In this document: piece by piece, positions 53,269 through 61,639 of the stretch
How the letters are laid out: every line of letters starts with the position of its first letter
Numbering within the stretch: the stretch's first letter is position 1
From: an uncultured Coprococcus sp.
GTDB lineage: Bacteria > Bacillota > Clostridia > Lachnospirales > Lachnospiraceae
Length of the DNA: 64,000 bases
Direction of reading: 5' to 3'
NCBI GenBank assembly: GCA_934247115.1
Contig: CAKQIY010000003.1
Location: 76,531 to 140,530 of the forward strand
Made by a program: the position numbers and the translations under genes
Notes under the pieces: model-generated
Told to the model about the DNA's origin: nothing
The model's input: the letters and a program-made list of their open reading frames with translations, nothing else
Database searches by the model: none

Positions 53269-54096
53269 TTACATATTTTCCAGAAAGGCTGCGACAAGCT
53301 TGTGCAACTTATCAGCAGCAGCATCTCCAGCTTTAATTATATCCTCATGTGACAATTCACCGCCGAGCCCCGCAGCCTTGTTACACACCGATGAAAGCCC
53401 TGCAACACGCATTCCCATGTGTCTTGCAGCTATCGCTTCACATACTGTACTCATGCCTACCGCATCGGCTCCAAGGCTTCTGTACATGCGTATTTCAGCC
53501 GGAGTCTCATATTGTGGGCCGGTGACCTGGATATATACACCAGGCTTATATGGCAACTGTACCTGATCGCAGCAACGCTTTAAAATGTCAATAAATTTAG
53601 TATCATACACATTAGTCATATCGGGAAAACGAACACCGAACTTATCATAGTCATTGTATATAAGTGGTGACCTGACAAACGATGATATATGATCCTCAAT
53701 CACCATTATATCTCCAACGTCCAGCGAATCTGATATTCCTCCGGATGCATTGGTCAGTATAAGATTCTTTACACCGAGCAATCCCAGCAATCTGACCGGC
53801 ATAACGACCTGATCCATACTGTAGCCTTCATAGAAATGGACCCGTCCCTGCATGAGCATCACATATCTGCCAGATATTCTTCCGCACACAAATCTTCCTC
53901 TGTGTCCCTGTACAGTGGACACTGGAAATCCGGGAATATCTGAATAGTTGATATATATTGGTGCATCAACAGCATCGGCCATGTGTCCAAGTCCGCTTCC
54001 GAGAACCATTGCTGTATCTGGCACCATATCAAGATGCTGCTTTACATATTCCGCAGCTTTTTTTATATCTTCATATGTCACTTGGATATCTGCCAT
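53269..54096 (-). CDS. Purine nucleoside phosphorylase
   Basis: A 275-residue trimeric-type (PNP/PunA, family 2) phosphorylase that splits purine nucleosides with phosphate. 'MVLGSGLGHMADAV' is the phosphate-binding start, then 'GHRGRFVCGRISGRYVMLMQGRVHFYEG' in two parts, 'LILTNASGGI' and 'GADAVGMSTVCEAIAARHMGM'. Its specificity (guanosine/inosine) is inferred from the family. GGTGGTGA lies upstream of the ATG. Confidence 0.95.
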   Translation of the reverse strand: MADIQVTYEDIKKAAEYVKQHLDMVPDTAMVLGSGLGHMADAVDAPIYINYSDIPGFPVSTVQGHRGRFVCGRISGRYVMLMQGRVHFYEGYSMDQVVMPVRLLGLLGVKNLILTNASGGISDSLDVGDIMVIEDHISSFVRSPLIYNDYDKFGVRFPDMTNVYDTKFIDILKRCCDQVQLPYKPGVYIQVTGPQYETPAEIRMYRSLGADAVGMSTVCEAIAARHMGMRVAGLSSVCNKAAGLGGELSHEDIIKAGDAAADKLHKLVAAFLENM

Positions 54097-54123
54097 AAAA
54101 TCACCACCATATCTCTGATTTAA

Positions 54124-54157
54124 AAAAGGAGGTAAGCAACACCACTTACCTCCTTAA
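54124..54157 (-). terminator. Terminator after tRNA-Ser
   Basis: AAGGAGGTAAG (54126-54136) pairs with CTTACCTCCTT (54145-54155) around an 8-base loop. On the minus strand a T-run (54127-54122) follows. The stem contains a perfect Shine-Dalgarno sequence, but nothing coding starts here. It separates the tRNA/ldt unit from the phosphorylase gene. Confidence 0.9.
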
Positions 54158-54171
54158 AATATAAGTAATAA

Positions 54172-54259
54172 CGGAGACGGAGGGATTTGAACCCTCGCGC
54201 CGGTTACCCGACCTACCGCATTTCGAGTGCGGACCCTTCAACCTCTTGGGTACGTCTCC
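54172..54259 (-). tRNA. tRNA-Ser (anticodon CGA)
   Basis: An 88-base gene on the minus strand. The acceptor stem GGAGACG/CGTCTCC closes with discriminator G. The anticodon stem CCGCA/TGCGG encloses the loop CTCGAAA, giving anticodon CGA for UCG codons. A long variable arm (around GTCGGGTAACCCGGC) and a T-stem GAGGG/CCCTC around TTCGAAT are typical of tRNA-Ser. No CCA is encoded. It lies 9 bases beyond the L,D-transpeptidase stop, so it may be cotranscribed. Confidence 0.95.
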
Positions 54260-54268
54260 AATTACACT

Positions 54269-55879
54269 TTAATAATAGCAGATAACGGGCATACCGTCAT
54301 ATACTATATTAAACAACTGTTCTGCAGCGGATACAGGAAGATTTACACATCCATGTGATCCACTACTTTTATATATATCACCGCCAAATGAACTTCTCCA
54401 TGACGCATCATGAAATCCAATACCGAGCTCTCCTATGAAAGGCATCCAGTACTTTACAGGAGTTTCATAATCATCACCTATAAGAACTGCAGGTGATTTC
54501 GTGTACAGTATAGTGTACACACCCTCAGGAGTTCTGTATTTGCCGTTGTCAGCCAGACTCCCTGTCACGCAATCTGAATCCCACACAAGACGGCCATCTA
54601 CATACGCATATACATGCTGCTGACCAAAATCGCATTCTACATAAGAATCACCGATGTCATCGCCACCATCATGGTAGACAGCGGCATAGCAGTCAAATGA
54701 AGGAGTATGGCTTACAGACTCACCTGCCTCTAACAGTTTCATAAGTTCTTCTGTCTCGACTTCCACATCTATCATCCATCCATACCATGTGTTCGCAAGA
54801 GTTATAACTCTTCCATCATGTGTGCGGAAATTTCTAGGGACACCATATGTATCATATCTGTCTGCTATACTCTGAACGTATTCGCGTACTTTGTCCTCTG
54901 AAAACTTCCATTCACCCTTCACATTGCTGATCCAGTCTCCGTAATCTTCACTGGTAAGCTTCCACGACACCTGATCTATCTCATATGTGATAGTCATTTC
55001 AAGAATCTTTGAAAGCTTCTTCTGTTCACTTAAGATCTCATCGCTGTCAGCTGTAAGCTCAGGCTTCTCGTATACATCTGTATCCGATATATCAAGCATG
55101 GATGCACCTTTGACGATTGCCTCATCTATTATACCGCATAATTTGTCAAAATCAAGATAATTTCCCTCAGTTTCAGGAATAATTACAGCTTTACCATCAT
55201 CTATGGTCACATACGCATCTGCAGGCTTCTCCATATTGGCCTCTTTTAGGCTGTCAAAACCATGAAGCAGCTCTTCCAAAGCGGCTTTATCATATGATGC
55301 TGAGTAATGTAGATCATAATTTTTTATCTTTAACATATAATAAGGCCACAGGAATCCATTCTGTTCTTTTATGATCTTTCCAGCTGTGATGTTCGGTTTT
55401 ATGTCAAGCTTTATCTGATCAGGAGTAATCTCATACTCCTGCCCGCCTCTAAACTTGAGTCTAAGAGAATAATCCTCTATATAGCTGTCTATATATGTAT
55501 TGACATCATCCAGGGTGTAAAACGAAAAATCAATATCGTTGATGTATGTCTTATAATTAAAGTGAAACATAAACCACACAGAAATAGCTATATATGTACA
55601 CAATATAACAGCCCCAGTTATGACGGCCGCTATCTTCAATGCCTTATGTTTCTTCTTTGCCGGCTTTGTTATGGTATCCCTCTCATTCTCTCCATCAGGT
55701 ATATCACCAGATGGAAATATGGCCATATCCTCCATGATGGCCGCATCTGACACCGCAGCCTCTGTCACGCTGTCTGTACTGTCAACGGCAAATGCACTAT
55801 CAATTTCGGCAGATGTATCATTCTGCTCTGCATTTTCTGTATTTTCTGTATTACTTGTGTCATCTGTTTTATTAGCCAT
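54269..55879 (-). CDS. L,D-transpeptidase (YkuD domain), membrane-anchored
   Basis: A 536-residue protein. An acidic, Thr/Glu/Asn-rich cytoplasmic tail (about 1-75) precedes one membrane segment ('ALKIAAVITGAVILCTYIAI'), two peptidoglycan-binding-like modules ('DYSLRLKFRGGQEYEI' region), and a C-terminal YkuD domain. The catalytic pattern is 'IGFHDASW' with the Cys in 'SGSHGCVNLP'. It forms 3-3 crosslinks or attaches proteins to wall. Start at ATG 55879 (MANKTDDT) is chosen with a GGGGAAG site; the longer frame adds 29 residues with no upstream site. The wall genes at 56-58 kb are next to it. Confidence 0.92.
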   Translation of the reverse strand: MANKTDDTSNTENTENAEQNDTSAEIDSAFAVDSTDSVTEAAVSDAAIMEDMAIFPSGDIPDGENERDTITKPAKKKHKALKIAAVITGAVILCTYIAISVWFMFHFNYKTYINDIDFSFYTLDDVNTYIDSYIEDYSLRLKFRGGQEYEITPDQIKLDIKPNITAGKIIKEQNGFLWPYYMLKIKNYDLHYSASYDKAALEELLHGFDSLKEANMEKPADAYVTIDDGKAVIIPETEGNYLDFDKLCGIIDEAIVKGASMLDISDTDVYEKPELTADSDEILSEQKKLSKILEMTITYEIDQVSWKLTSEDYGDWISNVKGEWKFSEDKVREYVQSIADRYDTYGVPRNFRTHDGRVITLANTWYGWMIDVEVETEELMKLLEAGESVSHTPSFDCYAAVYHDGGDDIGDSYVECDFGQQHVYAYVDGRLVWDSDCVTGSLADNGKYRTPEGVYTILYTKSPAVLIGDDYETPVKYWMPFIGELGIGFHDASWRSSFGGDIYKSSGSHGCVNLPVSAAEQLFNIVYDGMPVICYY

Positions 55880-56004
55880 ATACTTACACTCTTCCCCTTT
55901 GCACATATTCCAGGCGGACCTATGTCCAACATACATAATATTATATAGCATGAATGTATATTTCAACTCTTAATTAAGTTTAAATATACATTCATGCCGA
56001 ACAA

Positions 56005-56865
56005 TTATCTGGACAGATTTATAATCACAAGATCAGGTTCATTATTCACGCGTATCCTGATCGTGTGAAGTCCGAGCCCTGCGCTGACGATCATATTATG
56101 CTTTCCCAGATCATCTGTGTAGAGACCTTTGTAATATTTGGGAAACAGTCTGATCATCGGAGATATAAGGCCTCCCAGATATGGAAGAATCATCAGGCCT
56201 CCGTGTACGTGACCGGATACAGTCAGATCAGCCCCCCACTGGGCATATTCTTCAAAATAATCAGGATCGTGCCCTATGAGTATACTGTACGCCGAAGAAT
56301 TTCTTGGCGGAAGCTCTTCTTCAAGATACGATCTATCCATATACAGCTTTTTAAAGCGTCTATAATATTCGGCTTTCATATCAAGGCCATATATCGCTAT
56401 ATTATATTCATCCAGATGAATGCTATCGTTTACAAGCCATGCCACTCTGTCCTTTGTGCCTTCGTACAATCTGTTCCACATATCACCATATTTATCATAT
56501 ATAGATGTTCTCATCTCATGATTGCCTTTTCCCACATACACAGGGAAGCGGCCGCCAAGCTCATTCAACAGGTGTATGCCTATATCCACCTCCAGGCCCG
56601 GCTTGCCAACTATCACATCTCCGGCGACAAGGATAAAATCAGGATCGATCTTCTCAATACTTTTTATAAGTTTCTCATTACCTGCTCCAAATTCAGCGTT
56701 ATGAAGATCTGATATCATCACAACCTTTGCATTTTTTTTGATTCTTTTGTCTCTCAGCTGATAATTGGAGAATGACAGCCGTCTATTCTCTTTATAGCTT
56801 TCTATCAGTATATTAACCAGCGTCACAATACACAGCAGCACAACAACCGCTATAAAAAATTTCAT
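56005..56865 (-). CDS. Membrane-anchored metallophosphoesterase (YkuE-like)
   Basis: A 286-residue calcineurin-like phosphoesterase. One N-terminal membrane segment ('FIAVVVLLCIVTLVNILI') anchors a catalytic domain with the full metal-ligand set: 'MISDLHNAEFG', 'VAGDVIVG', 'GKGNHEMRT', 'LIGHDPDYF' and 'VSGHVHGG'. The YkuE/YaeI group acts on lipids or envelope substrates; the exact one is not readable. Start is ATG 56865, with GAGGTGA upstream. It begins just inside the end of the upstream carboxypeptidase gene. Confidence 0.9.
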   Translation of the reverse strand: MKFFIAVVVLLCIVTLVNILIESYKENRRLSFSNYQLRDKRIKKNAKVVMISDLHNAEFGAGNEKLIKSIEKIDPDFILVAGDVIVGKPGLEVDIGIHLLNELGGRFPVYVGKGNHEMRTSIYDKYGDMWNRLYEGTKDRVAWLVNDSIHLDEYNIAIYGLDMKAEYYRRFKKLYMDRSYLEEELPPRNSSAYSILIGHDPDYFEEYAQWGADLTVSGHVHGGLMILPYLGGLISPMIRLFPKYYKGLYTDDLGKHNMIVSAGLGLHTIRIRVNNEPDLVIINLSR

Positions 56866-56875
56866 GTAGTTCACC

Positions 56876-58090
56876 TCAGTATCCAAATTGTAGCTTAAAC
56901 ACCTTTAAAAATGCATATCCCATACTCATCTCATCCACATCTTCGGCGGCATATATCTTCACAGCACCTATGTATCTGTCACCAACATGATAATTCATGC
57001 TTCCAAGTTCATCACCTTTTCTGACAGGCGCACGCAATGAATCCTTAAGTTCAAGCTTCTTGCTCACATTATCAGGAGATTCCCCTTTCAGTAATATACC
57101 TTCAAACCGGGAATCGGCTTCTATTGTAACATAACTTCGGGTACCATTGTCTATAGAAATCTGTTTTTCATCTATCACATCATTATCAGTATATCTGCTG
57201 CAAAGAGAATATCCGTAGTCAAGAAGACGGCAGGCATCCTTATTCCTGATATCCTTGGTTTCAGCTCCCATAATAACCGCTATCAGTTCTACGCCTTCCC
57301 GGCTTGCCGTAGCTGACATACAATACTTTGCAGTATTGGTAAATCCCGTTTTCAATCCTGTAGCACCTGTATACATATTCAGGAATTTATTGGTGTTTAC
57401 CAGATCGAATCTACTATCCCCCCGGCTTGTTTTATGTACTATTGAATCCATCCATATATTGGAATAATCCAATATCTCCGGATGCTTTGTTATCAGTTCT
57501 CTTGACACGATGGCAATATCTCTGGCTGACATATGGTGTCCCTCCGCGTCAAGCCCACAGGCATTTCTGAATGATGCATGCTCCATTCCAAGCTCGGCAG
57601 CTTTCTCATTCATCATATTTACAAATTCATCCTCTGACCCCGCAACTTTTTCTGCCATGGCAACCGCTGCATCATTACCAGATGCTATGATGATGCACTT
57701 TATCATATCCTCAACCGTCTGTTCTTCACCCGTTTCAAAAAAACACTGTGATCCACCCATAGATGCCGCGTGCTCACTCACGGTCACTATGTCATCATAC
57801 GCTATCTGTCCATTTGAGATCGCCTCAAATGTGAGAAGAAGGGTCATGACCTTGGTAACTGACGCTGGAGCCATCGCTTCATCACAGTTTTTTTCATAGA
57901 GCACCTGCCCTGTAGATGCCTCGATCAGTATACAGCTGGGTGATTCAACATTCACTCCCTGCGATCCATTGTCCTCAGCCAGTACTTGCATATCTACAGC
58001 AAATAAAGTAATTATGGTTATACATATACAGATAGCAGCCATGACCTGCCCTCTGAACACATGTACCCTGTCAAACAGTAAATACAACAT
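56876..58090 (-). CDS. D-alanyl-D-alanine carboxypeptidase (DacF-like)
   Basis: A 404-residue S11 peptidase. An N-terminal signal sequence ('MAAICICITIITLFAVDM') precedes 'EKNCDEAMAPASVTKVMT' (SxxK), 'IASGNDAAVAMAE' (SGN) and 'GLKTGFTNTAKY' (KTG). A beta-rich C-terminal domain (about 300-390) follows, as in PBP5/DacF. It trims pentapeptides outside the membrane. Unlike the lipoprotein copy at 7.2 kb it is full-length. AGAGGA precedes the ATG. It heads a three-gene wall cluster with the phosphoesterase and the L,D-transpeptidase. Confidence 0.95.
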   Translation of the reverse strand: MLYLLFDRVHVFRGQVMAAICICITIITLFAVDMQVLAEDNGSQGVNVESPSCILIEASTGQVLYEKNCDEAMAPASVTKVMTLLLTFEAISNGQIAYDDIVTVSEHAASMGGSQCFFETGEEQTVEDMIKCIIIASGNDAAVAMAEKVAGSEDEFVNMMNEKAAELGMEHASFRNACGLDAEGHHMSARDIAIVSRELITKHPEILDYSNIWMDSIVHKTSRGDSRFDLVNTNKFLNMYTGATGLKTGFTNTAKYCMSATASREGVELIAVIMGAETKDIRNKDACRLLDYGYSLCSRYTDNDVIDEKQISIDNGTRSYVTIEADSRFEGILLKGESPDNVSKKLELKDSLRAPVRKGDELGSMNYHVGDRYIGAVKIYAAEDVDEMSMGYAFLKVFKLQFGY

Positions 58091-58201
58091 GGCAATCCTC
58101 TTTTAACACCTGTTTTGTATATTATATTGTGATATTATATATCAATATGACTTTTTCTCCCACCAAAGCAGTATTATTTCCTTTATTTTGTAAATTTTTT
58201 C

Positions 58202-58210
58202 TGATATAAT
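58202..58210 (+). promoter_or_regulatory. Extended -10 promoter of DAHP synthase gene
   Basis: TG-A-TATAAT at 58202-58210 is a perfect extended -10 element, 30 bases before the start codon. The -35 region (TTTATT at 58182-58187) is weak. No T-box or leader is possible in so short an untranslated region. Confidence 0.6.
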
Positions 58211-58240
58211 CAATGGTTAGAAAAAAGGAGGACATGTTTC

Positions 58241-59269
58241 ATGAGTATGAAATTAGTTAAACGAGTACCAACTGGCGATGAGATCAAGGAACTATACCCT
58301 CTTTCAAGCGAGTTGAAAGCCATCAAAGCCAGAAGAGATGAAGAGATCAGAAAAATTTTCGTAGGCGATGATGACCGATTTATATTTATCATCGGACCTT
58401 GTTCAGCAGATAATGAGGATGCTGTTTGCGATTATCAGAATCGTCTTGCAAAGGTTGCAGATGAAGTTAAGGATAAGATACTGGTCATTCCACGTATATA
58501 TACTAACAAGCCAAGAACTACCGGTGATGGTTACAAAGGAATGCTCCATCAGCCTGATCCTACAAAGGCATCAGACATGCTCGAGGGTCTTTACGCCATC
58601 AGAAAAATGCATATAAGAGCTATCAGGGAGACAGGACTTACCGCTGCTGATGAGATGCTTTATTCAGAAAACTGGCAGTATGTAGATGATATCCTCTCTT
58701 ACGTTGCCATAGGCGCACGTTCTGTTGAGGATCAGCAGCACAGACTTACCGCAAGTGGAATGGATGTTCCTGTAGGTATGAAGAATCCTACAAGTGGTGA
58801 CTACAACGTTATGATGAATTCCTGTATAGCAGGACAGCATCACCACACATTCCTCTATTCTGGATGGGAGGCACATACAGACGGAAATCCTTTGACACAT
58901 TGTATATTGAGAGGTGCACTGAATAAGCATGGACAGTCTATATCCAATTATCACTATGAGGATCTCAGGCTCCTTGCTGACACATACAAGAAGTTCAACC
59001 TCGTAAATCATGCATGTATAGTTGATGCCAACCACAATAATTCTGGCAAGAAATTTATTGAACAGCCAAGAATTGTCAAAGAGATAATCCACAGCAGGAA
59101 TTACGATCCTGAGATCAAGAATCTTGTAAAGGGTGTTATGGTTGAGAGTTATATTGAGGATGGCAACCAGCCAATAGATGGTGGATGCTATGGTAAGTCT
59201 ATCACAGATCCTTGTCTTGGATGGGATAAGACAGAGAGACTTCTCAAAGAAGTTGCTGATCTTCTTTAA
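58241..59269 (+). CDS. DAHP synthase, class I (AroF/G/H type)
   Basis: A 342-residue enzyme condensing phosphoenolpyruvate and erythrose 4-phosphate, the first step to aromatic amino acids. The family motifs are 'FIIGPCSADN', 'RIYTNKPRTTGDGYKG', 'AIGARSVEDQQHR', 'GMKNPTSG' and 'GVMVESYIEDGNQ'. This is the class I-alpha form found in enteric bacteria, usually feedback-inhibited by one aromatic amino acid; which one cannot be told. AAAGGAGG precedes the ATG. Its pathway partner aroB is 45 kb away. Confidence 0.96.
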   Translation: MSMKLVKRVPTGDEIKELYPLSSELKAIKARRDEEIRKIFVGDDDRFIFIIGPCSADNEDAVCDYQNRLAKVADEVKDKILVIPRIYTNKPRTTGDGYKGMLHQPDPTKASDMLEGLYAIRKMHIRAIRETGLTAADEMLYSENWQYVDDILSYVAIGARSVEDQQHRLTASGMDVPVGMKNPTSGDYNVMMNSCIAGQHHHTFLYSGWEAHTDGNPLTHCILRGALNKHGQSISNYHYEDLRLLADTYKKFNLVNHACIVDANHNNSGKKFIEQPRIVKEIIHSRNYDPEIKNLVKGVMVESYIEDGNQPIDGGCYGKSITDPCLGWDKTERLLKEVADLL

Positions 59270-59311
59270 AAAATACATTTTCAGCCAATGTGCTGTGCTA
59301 ATGCAACAAAT

Positions 59312-59355
59312 AAAAGAACCGGCAGACCAAAACGATCTACCGGTTCTTTTTGTAT
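59312..59355. terminator. Bidirectional terminator after DAHP synthase gene
   Basis: AAAAGAACCGG (59312-59322) pairs with CCGGTTCTTTT (59340-59350), followed by a T-rich tract on plus and flanked by A-rich sequence for minus. It serves the DAHP synthase gene (+) and the ilvB operon (-). Confidence 0.85.
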
Positions 59356-59363
59356 CATCTCTG

Positions 59364-59693
59364 TCAGGCATCCGCTTCACAGAGCTTTACCAGAATGCAT
59401 CTTCCCAAAGATACATCCCCTATCATCTTATATTTACCTGTAGTATACGCGTATATAGGATCAACAACTTTTCCCAATAGTCTTGAAAGAACTGGGGCAG
59501 TAAATACATACTTGACCTTATACTCCCTGTCCTCACCAACAATGATATCAGCAATATGATCCCTTATAACTATGTAGAAAACCCCTCTATCTTTGCCGAT
59601 AACATTGAACTGAAGACCACAATCCTCAATATCTTCCAGTTCCAACGAAGTAAGAATGCTGCTGATACGCTCAACACATTCAATATATGTCAT
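59364..59693 (-). CDS. Small SCP2-like fold protein, unknown function
   Basis: A 109-residue protein. The pattern 'FTAPVLSRLLGKVVDPIYAY' followed by 'TTGKYKMIGDVSLGRCI' resembles the sterol-carrier-protein-2 fold, a hydrophobic ligand pocket. That match is by eye and is weak. No catalytic or metal motif is seen. I start at ATG 59693; a TTG four codons upstream is possible and neither has a strong ribosome site. It lies 15 bases after a DivIVA-like gene and ends the ilvB-led transcript. Confidence 0.65.
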   Translation of the reverse strand: MTYIECVERISSILTSLELEDIEDCGLQFNVIGKDRGVFYIVIRDHIADIIVGEDREYKVKYVFTAPVLSRLLGKVVDPIYAYTTGKYKMIGDVSLGRCILVKLCEADA

Positions 59694-59708
59694 ATAAACA
59701 CCCAATCT

Positions 59709-60374
59709 TTATAAGAACTCGAAATCTGCATCCTCATCGCCATCTCCGATAAGTACCTGATTACGCTTTACTCCTTCTTCTACTTCACCAACAATAAGTT
59801 CTTCCTCTTCTTCCTCCTGAGCTGCCTGAGCACTCTTACCTGTGAATGCTGCCGGCTTTGGTTCAGATGTCTGGGCTGTCTTTGGTGTCATCTTGAGCTT
59901 CTGAGGTGCATCACCGCCCTGTGACTTCATCTTGAGCTTTGTGACAGGATCTGCCTCAACTGCAGCCTCAACCCTCTCAGCGGCCTCAGCAACCTTTGCA
60001 CTAGAACCACTCTTGAGAGCTTCCATCTCATCCTTGAGCTTTGCAAGTTCGGCCTTCGCATTGGCAATAACCTCATTAGCTTTTTTCTTTGCATCGTTTA
60101 TAATCTTATTAGCCTCAGCGTTAGCTGCGTTGGCTTCCTTCTTGGAACCTGGAGCGGCCTGCTCAAGCTGCTTCTCAAGTTCGTAAATCTTAACACTGTT
60201 CTCCATGAGATTCTTCTTTGAAACCTCATTCTCTGACTCCAGTGCTGCATACTTTGTCTGAAGATCTGCGTACTCCTCTGCTATCACACGCAGATAACTA
60301 TTAACCTCATCCTTATTATATCCAAAAAGTCCTTTTTTAAAGGTTTTAGATTCAATCTGATCCTGTGTCAACAT
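59709..60374 (-). CDS. DivIVA-family protein, second copy
   Basis: A 221-residue protein with a DivIVA-type N-terminus ('IESKTFKKGLFGYNKDEVNSYL') and a coiled coil (about 25-130), Ala/Lys/Asn-rich in its second half. An Ala/Pro/Glu-rich tail follows, with an acidic end ('GDGDEDADFEFL'). Start at ATG 60374 is set by AAAGGAG. It is not in a division cluster but downstream of ilvN and dtd. Pole or septum recruitment is known for the family; this copy's job is unknown. Confidence 0.85.
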   Translation of the reverse strand: MLTQDQIESKTFKKGLFGYNKDEVNSYLRVIAEEYADLQTKYAALESENEVSKKNLMENSVKIYELEKQLEQAAPGSKKEANAANAEANKIINDAKKKANEVIANAKAELAKLKDEMEALKSGSSAKVAEAAERVEAAVEADPVTKLKMKSQGGDAPQKLKMTPKTAQTSEPKPAAFTGKSAQAAQEEEEEELIVGEVEEGVKRNQVLIGDGDEDADFEFL

Positions 60375-60528
60375 TGCATAGTTCTCCTTTTCAGTATTAA
60401 TTGGACCATCCATATACAGAAGCTCCATTTGTAATTATATTAACAAATAGTAATTTTTTCAACATTATTGTTGGATTTTATAAAAATTTCCCAATATATT
60501 ACAGTTTTTCCATCAATTCGCATATAAA

Positions 60529-60975
60529 TCAGAGTTCATTACTGTCAAGCAGTATGGTAAATGGTCCGTCATTAGACAAATCCACTTTCATGTCTTCACC
60601 AAATTTGCCATGTTCAACCACAGGCACAAACTCACGGCATCTTTCAATTATATACTCATACATCTCATTGGCCATATCAGGCGCTCCTGCCCCTGTAAAT
60701 GATGGTCTGTTTCCCTTCCGACAGTCCGCGCACAGAGTGAACTGAGATACGATCAGGAGTTGTCCGTCTACACTGTTTATGTCAAGATTTGTCTTGCCGT
60801 TTTCGTCGGCAAATATTCTCATCTTCACAAGCTTGTTTATCATCTTGTCAGCGATCTCTCTGGTATCCGAATCGTATACTCCAACAAATACCAGAAGCCC
60901 TTTTTGAATGCTGCCGATCACTTTGCCATCCACCTCTACTGATGCCTGATTTACACGTTGTATAACAAATTTCAT
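60529..60975 (-). CDS. dtd: D-aminoacyl-tRNA deacylase
   Basis: A 148-residue Dtd that hydrolyses D-aminoacyl-tRNA and misacylated glycyl-tRNA(Ala). The first residues 'MKFVIQRVNQASVEVDG', the catalytic-pocket motif 'SQFTLCADCRKGNRPSFTGA' and the C-terminal 'GPF' motif ('NDGPFTILLDS') are family hallmarks. It matches expected length. AAAGGATC precedes the ATG. Its link to the ilvB operon is probably positional. Confidence 0.96.
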   Translation of the reverse strand: MKFVIQRVNQASVEVDGKVIGSIQKGLLVFVGVYDSDTREIADKMINKLVKMRIFADENGKTNLDINSVDGQLLIVSQFTLCADCRKGNRPSFTGAGAPDMANEMYEYIIERCREFVPVVEHGKFGEDMKVDLSNDGPFTILLDSNEL

Positions 60976-61051
60976 TTTACGGATCCTTTCATAATCTTTT
61001 TACAGACTATTTTATCAACAATATCTTTTTGACAGTTATTTTCTGGTCGTA

Positions 61052-61558
61052 CTATCTGTCCGACATGCTTATCGCTTCAACTGCTACACTGCCACCTCTT
61101 ACAACTTCTATCCTGTTAGGAAAGCTCTCCTTGAACAGTTTTATGGCATTGTCATTCTTGGCATCTGTCTGGACACACTCAACAAGAACAGATTTCTTAT
61201 TATAATCTGTTATCTTATAACCAAATGCATTAGCAATGCGGAAAACCTCATCCTTATCTTCATTTGAGCAGCTGTTGACCTTGACATATAAGATCTCGTT
61301 GTTGTGTATCGCGATATCGGTGTAGTCAACAACTTTTATTACCTCCACACTTCTGTTGAGCTGCTTTTTCACCTGCTCAAATGTCCTGTCATCACTGGTG
61401 AAACCGATGGTCATTCTGGATATTGTCTCATCCTCGGTTACTCCAACGGTTATAGTATCTATATTGTATGATTTGCTTGAAAACAAACCTGAAATTCTTG
61501 CAAGAACACCTACTTCGTTTTCTACGAACAGGCATATCCATCTCTTCTTTACGCTCAT
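61052..61558 (-). CDS. Acetolactate synthase small subunit, ilvB-linked copy
   Basis: A 168-residue second IlvN/IlvH-type protein. The N-terminal ACT domain is 'VENEVGVLARISGLFSSK' and 'SYNIDTITVGVTEDE', then the ALS small-subunit C-terminal domain. Start at ATG 61558 has AAAGGGG upstream; the longer frame lies in the leader. It lies about 80 bases after ilvB, so it is the more likely direct partner. It diverges clearly from the 158-residue ilvC-linked copy in its C-terminal half. Confidence 0.9.
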   Translation of the reverse strand: MSVKKRWICLFVENEVGVLARISGLFSSKSYNIDTITVGVTEDETISRMTIGFTSDDRTFEQVKKQLNRSVEVIKVVDYTDIAIHNNEILYVKVNSCSNEDKDEVFRIANAFGYKITDYNKKSVLVECVQTDAKNDNAIKLFKESFPNRIEVVRGGSVAVEAISMSDR

Positions 61559-61639
61559 TCTATATACCCCTTTCATTTGGATAATATACAAATTTATATA
61601 TGTACATTCTATTACCGATATAAAACCAATTTATCAATA

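Noticed and set aside
54124..54157. The AAGGAGGT at 54126-54133 as a ribosome-binding site for a small gene
   Set aside because: It forms one arm of an 11-base terminator stem and no start codon with an open frame follows at proper distance.
54172..54259. tRNA-Ser as an integration site
   Set aside because: No duplicated tRNA 3' end or foreign gene block lies beside it.
56065..56712. A 215-codon open frame on plus, antisense to the metallophosphoesterase
   Set aside because: All metal-binding motifs lie on the minus strand. The plus frame has no start context.
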